A stretch of DNA of 45,168 nucleotides from Nemertoderma westbladi (GCA_032718475.1 JAUCBJ010003504.1:1-45168); one strand, 5' to 3'. Counted from the stretch's first letter, positions 23,040-33,978 are shown. The notes: generated by a model from the letters alone, not told the origin. Program-made: numbers and translations.

Positions 23040-26000
23040 CTCCACCAGTAGTGTGTGGACAGCACAGTACTGCCTCCATCACTAGTGTGGGGACAGGGCA
23101 GATCTGCCCCCACCGGTGTGTGGGGGACAGGGCAGTACTGCCTCCACCAGTGCACCAGTAGTGTGGAGCCAGGGCAGTGTTGCCTCCACCAGTGCACCAG
23201 TAGTGTGGAGCCAGGGCAGTATTGCCTCCACCAGTAGTATGGGGACAGGGCAGTACAGCCTCCACCAGTAGTGTGGGAACAGCTTCCACCAGTGCACCAG
23301 TAGTGTGAGGACAGGGCAGTACTGCCTCCACTAGTAGTGTAGGGACATGGCAGTACTGACTCCACCAGTAGTGTGGGGACAAGGCAGTACTGCCTCCACC
23401 AGTGCACCAGTAGTGCAGGGACATGGCAGTATTGCCTCCACCAGTACTATGGGGACAGGGCAGTATACAGCCTCCACCAGTAGTGTGGGGACAGGGTAAT
23501 ACTGCTTCCACCACTGCACCAGTAGTGTGGGGACAGGACAGTACTGCCTCCACCAGTAGTGTGTTGACAGGACTGTACTGCCTCCACCAGTAGTGTGGGG
23601 ACAGGGCAGTACAGTACTCCCCACCAGTAGTGTGGGGAGGGCAGTACTGCCTCCACAAGTAGTGTGGAGACAGGGCAGTACTGCCACCACCAGTAGTGTG
23701 GCGACAGGGCATTACTGCCTCCACCACCAGTGTGGGGACATGGCAGTATTAATTGCCTCCACCAGTAGTGTGGGGACAGGACAGTACTGCCTCCATCAGT
23801 AGTGTGGGGACAGGGCAGATCTGCCCCCACCGGTGTGTGGGGGACAGGGCAGTACTGCCTCCACCGGTGTGTGGGCACAGGGCAGTACTACCTCCATATG
23901 TAGTGTGGGGACAGGGCAGTACTGCCTCCAACAGTAGTGTGGGGACAGGGCAGTACTGCCTCCACCAGTGCACCAGTAGTGTGGGGACAGGGCAGTACTG
24001 CCTCCACCGGTGTGTGGGGACCGGGCTGTACTGCCTCCACCAGTAGTGTGGGGACAGGGCTGTACTGCCTCCACCAGTAGTGTGGGGACAGGGCTGTACT
24101 GCCTCCACCAGTAGTGTGGGGACAGGGCTGTACTACCTCCACCAGTCATGTGGGGACAGGGCAGTACGCCTCCACCGGTGTGTGGGGACAGGGCAGTACT
24201 GCCTCCACCAGTAGTGTAGGGACATGGCAGTACTGACTCCACCAGTAGTGTGGGGACAAGGCAGTACTGTCTCCACCAGTAAGTAGTGTGGGGACAGGGC
24301 AGTACTGCCTCCACCAGTGCACCAGTAGTGTGGAGACAGGGCAGTATTGCCTCCACCAGTAGTATGGGGACAGGGCAGTACAGCCTCCACCAGTAGTGTG
24401 GGAACAGCTTCCACCAGTGCACCAGTAGTGTGAGGACAGGGCAGTACTGCCTCCACCAGTAGTGTAGGGACATGGCAGTACTGACTCCACCAGTAGTGTG
24501 GGGACAAGGCAGTACTGTCTCCACCAGTAAGTAGTGTGGGGACAGGGCAGTACTGCCTCCACCAGTGCACCAGTAGTGTGGAGACAGGGCAGTATTGCCT
24601 CCACCAGTAGTATGGGGACATGGCAGTACTGACTCCACCAGTAGTGTGGGGACAAGGCAGTACTGTCTCCACCAGTAAGTAGTGTGGGGACAGGGCAGTA
24701 CTGCCTCCACCAGTGCACCAGTAGTGTGGAGACAGGGCAGTATTGCCTCCACCAGTAGTATGGAGACAGGACTGTACTGCCTCCACCAGTAGTGTGGGGA
24801 CAGGGCAGTACTGCCTCCACAAGTAGTGTGTTGACAGGACTGTACTGCCTCCACCAGGAGTGTGGGGACAGGGCAGTACAGTACTCCCCACCAGTAGTGT
24901 GGGGAGGGCAGTACTGCCTCCACAAGTAGTGTGTTGACAGGACTGTACTGCCTCCACCAGGAGTGTGGGGACAGGGCAGTACAGTACTCCCCACCAGTAG
25001 TGTGGGGAGGGCAGTACTGCCTCCACAAGTAGTGTGTTGACAGGACTGTACTGCCTCCACCAGGAGTGTGGGGACAGGGCAGTACAGTACTCCCCACCAG
25101 TAGTGTGGGGAGGGCAGTACTGCCTCCACAAGTAGTGTGGGGACAGGGCATTACTGCCTCCACCACCAGTGTGGGGACATGGCAGTATTAATTGCCTCCA
25201 CCAGTAGTGTGGGGACAGGACAGTACTGCCTCCACCAGTAGTGTGGGGACAGGGCATTACTGCCTCCACCACCAGTGTGGGGACATGGCAGTATTAATTG
25301 CCTCCACCAGTAGTGTGAGGACAGGACAGTACTGCCTCCATCAGTAGTGTGGGGACAGGGCAGATCTGCCCCCACCGGTGTGTGGGGGACAGGGCAGTAC
25401 TGCCTCCACCGGTGTGTGGGCACAGGGCAGTACTACCTCCATATGTAGTGTGGGAACAGGGCAGTACTGCCTCCAACAGTAGTGTGGGGACAGGGCAGTA
25501 CTGCCTCCACCAGTACACCAGTAGTGTGGGGACAGGGCAGTACTGCCTCCACCGGTGTGTGGGGACAGGGCTGTACTGCCTCCACCAGTAGTGTGGGGAC
25601 AGGGCTGTACTGCCTCCACCAGTAGTGTGGGGACAGGGCTGTACTGCCTCCACCAGTAGTGTGGGGACAGGGCTGTACTACCTCCACCAGTCATGTGGGG
25701 ACAGGGCAGTACGCCTCCACCGGTGTGTGGGGACAGGGCTGTACTGCCTCCACCAGTAGTGTAGGGACATGGCAGAACTGCCTCCATCAGTAGTATGGGG
25801 ACAGGGCTGTACTGCCTCCACCAGTAGTGTGGGGAGGGCAGTACTGCCTCCACCAGTAGTGTGGAGACAGGGCAGTACTGCCTCCACCAGTTTCATCAGT
25901 AGTGTGGGGACAGGGCAGTATTGCCTCCATCAGTAGTGTGGGCACAGGGCAGTACTGCCTCCACCAGTAGTGCGGGGACAGGGCAGTAGGCCTAGTGTGG

Positions 26001-26727
26001 GGACAGGGCTGTACTGCCTCCACCGGTGTGTGGGTACATGGCAGTACTGCCTCCACCAGTAGAATGGGGACAGAGAAGTACTGCCTCCACCAGTAGTGTG
26101 GGGACAGGGCAGTACTGCCTCCACCAGTAGTGTGGGGACTGAGAAGTACTGCCTCCATCAGTAGTGTGGGGACAGGTCAGTACTGCCTCCACCGGTGCAT
26201 CAATAGTGTGGGGACAGGACAGTACTGCCTCAACCGGTGTGTGGGGACAGGGCTGTACTACTTCCACCAGTCATGTGGGGACAGGGCTGTACTGCCTCCA
26301 CCAGTAGTGTTGGGACATGGCTGTACTGCCTCCAACAGTAGTGTGGGGACAGGGCAGTACTGCCTCCATCCGGTGCACCAGTAGTGTGGGGACAGGGCAG
26401 TACTGCCTCCACCGGTGTGTGGGGACATGGCAGTACTGCCTCCACCAGTAGTGTAGGGACATGGCAGTTCTGCCTCCATCAGTAGTGTGGGGACAGGGCA
26501 GATCTGCCCCCACCGGTGTGTGGGGGACAGGGCAGTACTGCCTCCACCGGTGTGTGGGCACAGGGCAGTACTACCTCCATATGTAGTGTGGGGACAGGGC
26601 AGTACTGCCTCCAACAGTAGTGTGGGGACAGGGCAGTACTGCCTCCACCAGTGCACCAGTAGTGTGGGGACAGGGCAGTACTGCCTCCACCGGTGTGTGG
26701 GGACCGGGCTGTACTGCCTCCACCAGT
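23040..26727. repeat. 34-bp minisatellite, about 3.7 kb, with higher-order blocks
   Basis: About 105-110 copies of a 34-bp unit (CCACCAGTAGTGTGGGGACA, then GGGCAGTACTGCCT). Each full unit has the perfect palindrome GGCAGTACTGCC. Insertions of GCACCAGT and variants with CCGGTGTGTGGG occur. A block containing CAGATCTGCCCCCACCGGTG recurs near 23,099, 23,817, 25,366 and 26,503. Overlapping ORFs run through it in several frames (CPHTTGGGSTALSPHYWW-type), but 34 bp is not a multiple of three, so they are by-products of the repeat. Confidence 0.95.
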
Positions 26728-26815
26728 GACAGTACTGTACTACAGTACCACAGTACAGTACTACAGTACTACAGTACTGTACTACAGTACCACAGTACTA
26801 CAGTACTGCTGACAG
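26728..26815. repeat. Short array of CAGTAC-type words at the 5' flank of the retrotransposon
   Basis: About 90 bp built from ACAGTACTGTACT, ACAGTACC and ACAGTACT, with several perfect ACAGTACTGT palindromes. It bridges the 34-bp array and the retrotransposon. The same core occurs in the array beyond the element's poly(A) tail. Confidence 0.8.
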
Positions 26816-26872
26816 CATACATCTTGGTGAGTACACTGTACAGCCTATAGCCTACCTAACTTTTACTGCATT

Positions 26873-29800
26873 ATGCCTAATAATGGCGGTTCAGTGGTGG
26901 TTTGTTGTGGATGTAATGCCAGATCCGGACGTTGTGTGAAATGTAAGTGCGTCGGATATGGACGACACTGTACCAATTGTGGACCTATAAAAAGTGGGAA
27001 TTGCAATAATACGGGAACTCAGTTCTCGACGCTCCGAGGATCGTCACAACCACTTCCTGACCCAAATCCGGCTCCAGCCGCGGTATCCCTATCCTCATCT
27101 CAACCAACAGCAGACACTGATACCCAAGGCCTACCCTCAGATTTGGATGAGACTTTACAGGATCTGGATGGGACCCTAGTCCCAGAAGATGGAGACTCGC
27201 TTCCTGCGGCCAGTTGGCCCCAGCTGGTGGTCCCAACCCCGGCAGCAGACGCCACCACTTCTGGGGCATCTGTCGCGGGCGCCGGTCCGCCCAGAGCGCC
27301 TGTCGTGGGCGCCGGTTCGCCCGGAGCGCCTGTCGTGGGCGCCGGTTCGCCCGGAGCGCCTGCCGTAGGCGCCGGTTCGCCCGGAGCGCCTGTCGTTGGC
27401 GCCGGTCCGCCCGGAGCGCCTGTCGTTGGCGCCGGTTCGCCCGGAGCGCCTGCCGTTGGCGTCAGTTCGCCCGGAGCCGCGGAGCGCCTGTCGTTGGCGC
27501 CGGTTCGCCCGGAGCGCCTGTCGTTGGCGCCAGTTCGCGCGGAGCGCCTGTCGTTGGCGCCGGTTCGCCCGGAGCGCCTGCCGTTGGCGCCGGTTCGCCC
27601 AGAGCGCCAGTCGTTGGCGCCGGTTCGCCCGGAGCGCCTGTCGTCGGCGCCGGTTCGCCCGGAGCGCCTGTCGTCGGCGTTGGTTCGCCCAGAGCGCCCG
27701 TCGAACTGCCTGGTACTGAACTACCCAGTTTTCATCCCGCTAGCCTGGAGTTTAACTGGAATGGGATCCCTGGGGTAACATTTGAACGTCGCCTACAAAC
27801 TGCATACGACGAAGTGGTTCACTGGGGAGCCAACTTGTTTGAGGTTCCTCGTACTCAAGTCGGTCGTCAATACATATGTATGATAACAAAACTCCTGAAA
27901 GCGTTTGGCGAAAAGTCCAACATGGAAGGTGTGGCTTTGTTAGCCGTTATGGTGGCCCCGAAACTTCTGTTGCAGGCCGCCGTCAAACCTTCAGAAGGCT
28001 ATGGGGCTTCTGCCAGTATTAGCCAAACCCTTAGGAGGAGACTTGAACTATGGGAAACCGGCGACATTTCAGCTCTAGTTGAGGAAGGGAGAGCGATCCA
28101 GGTCCGAAGAACTAAACCCGTTCCTCGAACTGATGCTGATAAACCACGCCGAGATTTTGTGTCCAGGATGAATACCGGCAGAATTGCTGCGGCTATGGAC
28201 GTTTTAACTAATGGTAAAGGCGGTTCGCCTATGGGATTAAATGAAATGGTCGGGGATAAAACCGTCAAAGAGATATTACGGGAGAAACATCCTCCTGCAG
28301 GTCCAGTCGATCCTTCACTAATCGAAGACACATGGGCGGAATCCCTAATCTTCCACCCTGTAGTCTTTGAAGGGATAAAGGGCGAGGCCATCCTTTCTGC
28401 GGCGCTACATACCCATGGATCACCCGGGCCTTCGGGCCTGGATGCCGATGGTTGGCGGCGGATACTGACAGCCTTCGGCAACACATCAAACGATTTAAGA
28501 AACGCCGTGGCGGTAGTGGCGAGGAGACTCGCTACCGAGTATATCGATCCCCGGAGTGCGATCGCGTTTAACGCCTGCAGACTCGTACCGATCGATAAAT
28601 CACCTGGTGTTCGGCCCATCGGCGTGGGTGAAGTGCTCCGGCGAATAATAGGTAAAGCGATAATGAGTTATGCTAAGGTTGACCTCGAGAGGATAGCCGG
28701 TAATACTCAGTTATGTGTGGGACAGATGGGAGGTACCGAACACGCTATACACTCCTTACGGGAGAAATATGAATCCCCGGAATGTGAAGGAATACTACTG
28801 ATGGACGCCTCAAACGCATTTAACGCCCTAAATAGAAAGTTAACCCTGCTAAACGCGCACCACATATGTCCCATACTATCCGTGATCCTTACAAATACAT
28901 ACCGGGAACCAACCCCGTTATTTGTCGACAACGAGGTTATGTGGTCCAAGGAGGGCTCCACACAAGGGGATCCTATCGGTCTGGCGATGTATGGAGTGGG
29001 AACCCTACCAATGATAAGGAAGCTGGGACTTCTGGCGATTGAACCAGATCCTACAAGTGGTACGGCTCTTCCCGACGGGTCTGTGGTGGGTCTGTCTCCT
29101 CCCGACGGGTCTGTGGTGGGTCCGTCTCCTCCCGACGGGTCTGTGGTGGGTCTGTCTCCCCCCGACGGGTCTGTGGTGGGTCTGTCTCCTCCCGACGGGT
29201 CTCTGGTGGGTCTGTCTCCCCCCGACGGGTCTTTGGCGGGTCTGTCTCCTCCCGACGGGTCTGTGGTAGGTCTGTCTCCTCCCGACGGGTCTGTGGTGGG
29301 TCAGTCTCCTCCCGACGGGTCCGTGGTGGGTCTGTCTCCTCCCGACGGGTCTGTGGTGGGTCTGTCTCCTCCCGACGGGTCTAAGGTGGCTGACGAGTCT
29401 GTGTTAGGTCTGTCCCGTCCTGACGGGTCTATGGAGGGTCTGTCTCCTCCTCCCGACGGGTCTGTGGTGGGTCCGTCTCCTCCTCCACCCGACGGGTCTG
29501 TGGTGGGTCTGTCTCCACCCGACGGGTCTAAGGTGGCCGAGGGGTCTGGTTTAGGTCTGTCCCCTCCTGACGGGTCTAAGGTAGGTCTGTCTCCTCCTCC
29601 CGACGGGTCTGTGGTGGGTCCGTCTCCTTCTCCACCCGACGGGTCTGTGGTGGGTCTGTCTCCTCCTCCCGACGGGTTTGTGGCGGGTCCGTCTCCTCCT
29701 CCCGACGGGTCTGTGGTGGGTCTGTCTCCTCCTCCAGCCGACGGGTCTGCGGTGGGTCAGTCTCCTCCACCCGACGGGTCTGTGGTGGGTCTGTCTCCTC

Positions 29801-32088
29801 CTCCACCCGACGGGTCTGTGGTGGGTCTGTCTCCTCCTCCAGCCGACGGGTCTGTGGTGGGTCAGTCTCCTCCTCCACCCGACGGGTCTGTGGTGGGTCA
29901 GTCTCCTCCTCCTCCCGACGGGTCTGTGGTGGGTCTGTCTCCTCCTCCACCCGACGGGTCTGTGGTGGGTCTGTCTCCTCCTCCAGCCGACGGGTCTGTG
30001 GTGGGTCTGGCTCCTCCTCCAGCCGACGGGTCCGTGGTGGGTCTGTCCCTACCTCCAGCCGACGGGCCTGTGGTGGGTCTGTCCCTTCCTCCAGCCGGCG
30101 GGTCTGTGATGGGTCTGTCTCATCCCCCAGCCGACGGGTCCGTGGGGGGTCTGTCCCTTCGTCCGGCCGACGGGCCTGTGGCGGGTCTGTCTCCTCCTTC
30201 AGCCGACGGCTCCGTGGTGGGTCTGTCCCTTCCTCCAGCCGACGGGTCTGTGGTGGGTCTGTCTCCTCCTCCAGCCGACGGGTCCGTGGTGGGTCTGTCC
30301 CTTCCTCCTGCCGACGGGTCTGTGGTGGGTCTGTCTCCTCCTCCACCCGACGGGTCTGTGGTGGGTCTGTCTCCTCCTCCAGCCGACGGGTCTGTGGTGG
30401 GTCTATCTCCCCCTCCAGCCGACGGGTCCGTGGTGGGTCTGTCCCTTCCTCCAGCCGACGGGTCTGTGGTGGGTCTGTCTCCTCCTCAAGCCGACGGGTC
30501 TGTGGCGGGTCCGTCTCCTCCTTCAGCCGACGGGCCTGCGAACCACCCTAGCGAGCCTTCAATCACACAAAAATGGTTCGCAGATGATGGAAATGTAGCG
30601 GGTCGCCTCCGCCGTTTAAGAGCCTACTGGGAGAAGGTAAATATGATAGGCCCAGGGTATGGGTATTTCCCCAATGCCAAAAAGTCTGTCCTTATAGTTA
30701 AAGACGAACATCGGGCCATAGCTGAGGATATATTCGCTGGGACTGGGGTCCAACTGACCGATGGCTACAGGGTATTGGGTTCGGTGATAGGTTCTCCCCG
30801 GGCATGCGAAACGTTCCTCACAGAACGCGTTGAACAACTCATAGACCAGCTGACCAGGTTGAAGGAGTTTGCTGTTACGGCCCCACACCCCGCATATAGT
30901 TGTCTTATCTACGGTCTACAGCCTAAATTTAACTACTTGTCCCGGACAACCCCGGAATTCACCGCAAAGTTAGACAGTGTAGAGCAATATATCGTGGACT
31001 CTTTGATTCCCTCACTAACAGGCCGGTCCCCACCAGGGCACACAGAGAGGGAGCTACTCGCCCTCCCAGTGAAAGAGGGCGGTATGGCCATAAACCAACC
31101 TGGCGACTTAAGACACAGCTATGAACATTCACGTAGGATCTGTGAACCTTTGAGGGTCGAAGCTGAAAGTTACCGGCAATCTCAGAGACCAATCGTCACT
31201 GAAATAATGAAGGAGAGGGCAGAACTTAGAAAGATCAAGTGTGAAACAGTTCACGATCAGCTGTCCTACGAGTCGAAGTACCTCCGTACACTTTCTTGCG
31301 AGAAGGGGGCCTCAGCATGGCTGTCAGCCATCCCTATTCAAAAATACGGATTTTCCCTACATAAAACAGCCTTCCGGGATAGTCTGTGTTTGCGATATGG
31401 GTGGCTGCCAGACAGGCTGCCTTCCCACTGTGTCTGCGGGATTCCATTCGACATCTCACACTGTCTCCATTGCCCGACAGGTGGTTACCCTACCATAAGA
31501 CACAATGAGATTAGGGACTACCTGGCCGATCTCCTCAACGAGGCAGCTCACGATGTTGAGGTAGAGCCCACCCTACAACCTGTGGAAGGCGAGGAGTTCC
31601 GGTTGGCCGGCACCACCCGCGAACCGGACGCCCGTCTCGATGTCGCCGCCAGTGGATTATGGGGAGGTCGTTTCGAAAGGATTTACGTCGACGTGAAGAT
31701 TTTCAACCCTCTATGCGCGTCGAACCCTCGTTCCATTCCCTCCGCATACAGAAAACACGAAGGCGACAAGCGGAGAAAGTACGAGGAGCGAGTGAACTCG
31801 ATCGAGCACGCCGGATTCGTGCCCTTCGTCATGGCGACGACGGGTGGAGCCAGCCGAAGTGCGCATGCCATCATAAACCGGATCGCACTTATAATATCCG
31901 AAAAGAGAAACTCTCCCTATTCAAAGACTGTGCCCCTTATAAGAACCCGGTTGAACTTCGCTCTTCTCCGGTCTTCAATTATGTGTCTACGGGGGGTTAG
32001 GACTCCAAAACAGAAACGCCTAATCCAACCCTTCCGTGACATAGGGATGGAGTGCGCGGCGACTGAGGGGTTAAACGGGGACATCTAA
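26873..32088 (+). CDS. Retrotransposon protein: Cys cluster, RT and PD-(D/E)XK endonuclease; frame broken once and RT palm split by a repeat
   Basis: Frame one starts at ATG 26,873. A Cys-rich cluster at residues 11-44 (CCGC, CVKCKC, CTNC) resembles CXC-type zinc motifs. A Pro/Ala/Gly-rich 30-bp repeat follows (27,270-27,697). An 8-bp insertion (27,477-27,484) shifts the frame; the rest is open in the second frame (open from before 27,214) to the TAA at 32,086-32,088. RT landmarks are GSPGPSGLD (28,414-28,440), VRPIGVGEVLRRIIGK (from 28,609), motif A MDASNAFN (Asp at 28,804) and motif B STQGDP (28,957-28,974). After a repeat insert (29,068-30,536) comes motif C FADD (30,577-30,588). The thumb region includes GYGYFPNAKKS. 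The C terminus has a C-x-C-x7-H-x3-C knuckle (31,429-31,473), RHNEIRD (31,498-31,518), PD at 31,624-31,629 and DVK at 31,690-31,698, so the nuclease residues look intact. As it stands, the frame break would prevent one continuous product. Confidence 0.85.
27270..27697 (+). repeat. 30-bp coding minisatellite in the N-terminal region
   Basis: About 14 units of GGCGCCGGTTCGCCCGGAGC followed by GCCTGTCGTT, encoding GAPVVGAGSP. One unit carries 8 extra bases (CCGCGGAG, 27,477-27,484), which moves the GAPVVGAGSP reading from the frame of the ATG at 26,873 to the frame of the reverse transcriptase. Very GC- and CpG-rich compared with the surroundings. Confidence 0.95.
29068..30536 (+). repeat. In-frame coding minisatellite between RT motifs B and C
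   Basis: About 43 units. The first eleven are 30 bp (CCCGACGGGTCTGTGGTGGG then TCTGTCTCCT, PDGSVVGLSP). After a few irregular units (KVADESVLGLS and similar), later ones are 33-36 bp with extra proline or alanine codons (PPADGSVVGLSP). Every length change keeps the frame, and no stop occurs over about 490 codons. Neighbouring RT sequence is continuous in the same frame on both sides. Confidence 0.95.
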
Positions 32089-32291
32089 GGGTTCTGGTAA
32101 CTGGCCGCGAATATGGATAACAATAGTGTAACTGGAGAAAGAAGGTGGACAAAGAAATGATAACTTCTTATTGATGCTACTTATTGGACCTTCTTTTAAT
32201 ATTAACTATTTTAATAATTTTGTAACTTTAATACAGTACGTTGATTTTATCAGTTTGTGCTACTACTACGGCAACATATTACGTTCTTTTG

Positions 32292-32337
32292 AATAAAAAG
32301 TGGAGTATCAGGAAGAAAAAAAAAAAAAAAAAAAAAA
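32292..32337 (+). terminator. Polyadenylation signal and integrated poly(A) tail
   Basis: AATAAA at 32,292-32,297 is followed 18 bp later by 22 uninterrupted A (32,316-32,337), which end abruptly against the 55-bp array. This defines the 3' end of the retrotransposon and suggests a fairly recent insertion. Confidence 0.85.
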
Positions 32338-33120
32338 CTGTATATCTCGTGTACTGTATCGTACTTATAGTATTTACAGTACTGTATCGCTACTGTATAT
32401 CTCGTGTACTGTATCGTACTTATAGTATTTACAGTACTGTATCGCTACTGTATATCTCGTGTACTGTATTGTACTTATAGTATTTACAGTACTGTATCGT
32501 ACTTATAGTATTTACAGTACTGTATCGTACTTATAGTATTTACAGTACTGTATCGTACTTATAGTATTTACAGACTGTATCGTACTTATAGTATTTACAG
32601 TACTGTATCGCTACTGTATATCTCGTGTACTGTATCGTACTTATAGTATTTACAGTACTGTATCGCTACTGTATATCTCGTGTACTGTATCGTACTTATA
32701 GTATTTACAGTACTGTATCGCTACTGTATATCTCGTGTACTGTATCGCTACTGTATATCTCGTGTACTGTATCGTACTTATAGTATTTACAGTACTGTAT
32801 CGCTACTGTATATCTCGTGTACTGTATCGTACTTATAGTATTTACAGTACTGTATCGCTACTGTATATCTCGTGTACTGTATCGTACTTATAGTATTTAC
32901 AGTACTGTATCGCTACTGTATATCTCGTGTACTGTATCGTACTTATAGTATTTACAGTACTGTATCGCTACTGTATATCTCGTGTACTGTATCGTACTTA
33001 TAGTATTTACAGTACTGTATCGCTACTGTATATCTCGTGTACTGTATCGTACTTATAGTATTTACAGTACTGTATCGTACTTATAGTATTTACAGTACTG
33101 TATCGCTACTGTATATCTCG
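32338..33120. repeat. 55-bp minisatellite at the 3' flank of the retrotransposon
   Basis: About 14 units built from two parts: CTGTATATCTCGTGTACTGT and ATCGTACTTATAGTATTTAC followed by AGTACTGTATCGCTA, with some units lacking the first part (about 28 bp). Each unit has the palindrome TACAGTACTGTA. Confidence 0.93.
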
Positions 33121-33263
33121 TGAGTATAAACCTGTATGGAGTTTTTGCGAGCGCAAAAATGTAATAATCTCATTTTATCGCCGATAAAACTCTACGGCGG
33201 TAATGCGATTATTACATTTTTACGCAAGCAAAAACTCAAAGTGGTTTTTACTCACGGGATATA
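33112..33263. mobile_element. 152-bp nested palindromic element (MITE-like)
   Basis: Outer ends TATATCTCGTGAGTA (33,112-33,126) and TACTCACGGGATATA (33,249-33,263) are inverted repeats with one mismatch. Inner arms at 33,139-33,169 and 33,207-33,237 are inverted over 31 bp with three mismatches. The centre has TTTTATCG, C, CGATAAAA (33,173-33,189), a third palindrome. The first 11 bases are identical to part of each unit of the adjoining 55-bp array. Confidence 0.8.
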
Positions 33264-33369
33264 GCATGCGAATTAATTATCACGAATGTCAAGGCTAGTA
33301 ACAATGGCCAGAATGGGATGCACGTCGAATCGATGCATTATTATGTGCCCTATGAACTGGTCTGGTATG

Positions 33370-33727
33370 GGACCTAAGCTCCTGGCACCTAACACCCATA
33401 GGAACAAAGCTCCTGGCACCTAACACCCATAGGAACAAAGCTCCTGGCACCTAACACCCATAGGACCTAAGCTCCTGGCACCTAACACCCATAGGACCTA
33501 CGCTCCTGGCACCTAACACCCATAGGACCAAAGCTCCTGGCACCTAACACCCATAGGAACTACGCTCCTGACACCTAATACCCATAGGACCTACGCTCCT
33601 GGCACCTAACACCCATAGATCCTACGCTCCTGACACCTAACACCCATAGGACCTACGCTCCTGGCACCTAACACCCATATGACCTACGCTCTTGACACCT
33701 AACACCCATATGACCTACGCTCCTGAC
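33370..33727. repeat. 31-bp minisatellite in the Spinster-like gene
   Basis: About 11 copies of GCTCCTGGCACCTAACACCC followed by ATAGGACCTAA or a close variant. It lies about 115 bp downstream (gene orientation) of the donor of the second Spinster exon, so within that intron. Confidence 0.93.
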
Positions 33728-33843
33728 ATTATTGCTGGGACCAAACGCAGCACAATACATGAAACAATCACGCATGAATACGATGATTTAATTAAGTTGT
33801 CGTTGAGAATTTCCATGGCGCTATTACCCCCATCTCCACTCAC

Positions 33844-33978
33844 CTATCTCCTAAGTAACCACACATAGGTGCGCACGCCATGAAACTACATATAAATACG
33901 GTGGCAACCAGACCAACACTAGTGTCCGATATGTCGTAGTAACTTCTTACCCTGTCCACAACGCCTGCGATAACGCTC
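33844..33978 (-). CDS. SPNS: Spinster-like MFS transporter, second coding exon
   Basis: A 135-bp exon with acceptor TTTTTTAG| and donor GATAG|GTGAGT, both phase 2. It encodes SVIAGVVDRVRSYYDISDTS and then GLVATVFICSFMACAPMCGYLGDR. This is the conserved stretch around transmembrane segment 2 of Spinster proteins (human SPNS1 has AGVLPDIEQFFNIGDSSSGL and APVFGYLGDR here). GYLGDR is the MFS loop 2-3 signature. Spinster proteins are proton- or sphingolipid-coupled carriers of the lysosomal or plasma membrane. It joins exon 1 (34,245-34,363) through a 266-bp intron, with the arginine of FMDR split across the junction. The next exon (after GYLGDR) is not found in the window, so the intron is long or the gene is interrupted. 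Which SPNS paralogue this is remains open. Confidence 0.87.

Larger units (their letters stand above)
26816..32337 (+). mobile_element. Non-LTR retrotransposon with C-terminal restriction-like endonuclease, poly(A)-tailed
   Basis: The element has a short leader (5' boundary uncertain, within about 26,800-26,872), one long coding region with a single frame break, a 227-bp 3' UTR, AATAAA at 32,292-32,297 and 22 consecutive A at 32,316-32,337. The tail and the absence of LTRs fit target-primed reverse transcription. The architecture (Cys cluster, RT, CCHC knuckle, PD-(D/E)XK nuclease) matches the early-branching, often site-specific non-LTR lineages such as R2, R4, CRE, NeSL and HERO. The exact clade is not assigned. 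A clean target-site duplication was not found, because both flanks are repetitive. Confidence 0.8.

Noticed and set aside
22309-26850. Many overlapping ORFs (CPHTTGGGSTALSPHYWW type) on both strands
   Set aside because: They are translations of the 34-bp minisatellite in shifting frames; no conserved protein features.
26873-27778. Taking the 301-codon ORF as a separate gene (ORF1)
   Set aside because: Its GAPVVGAGSP repeat continues in the RT frame after the 8-bp insertion, so the two ORFs are better read as one coding region with a frame break.
29576-30346. 256-codon minus-strand ORF (EEETDPPQTRR repeats)
   Set aside because: Antisense shadow of the in-frame repeat of the retrotransposon.
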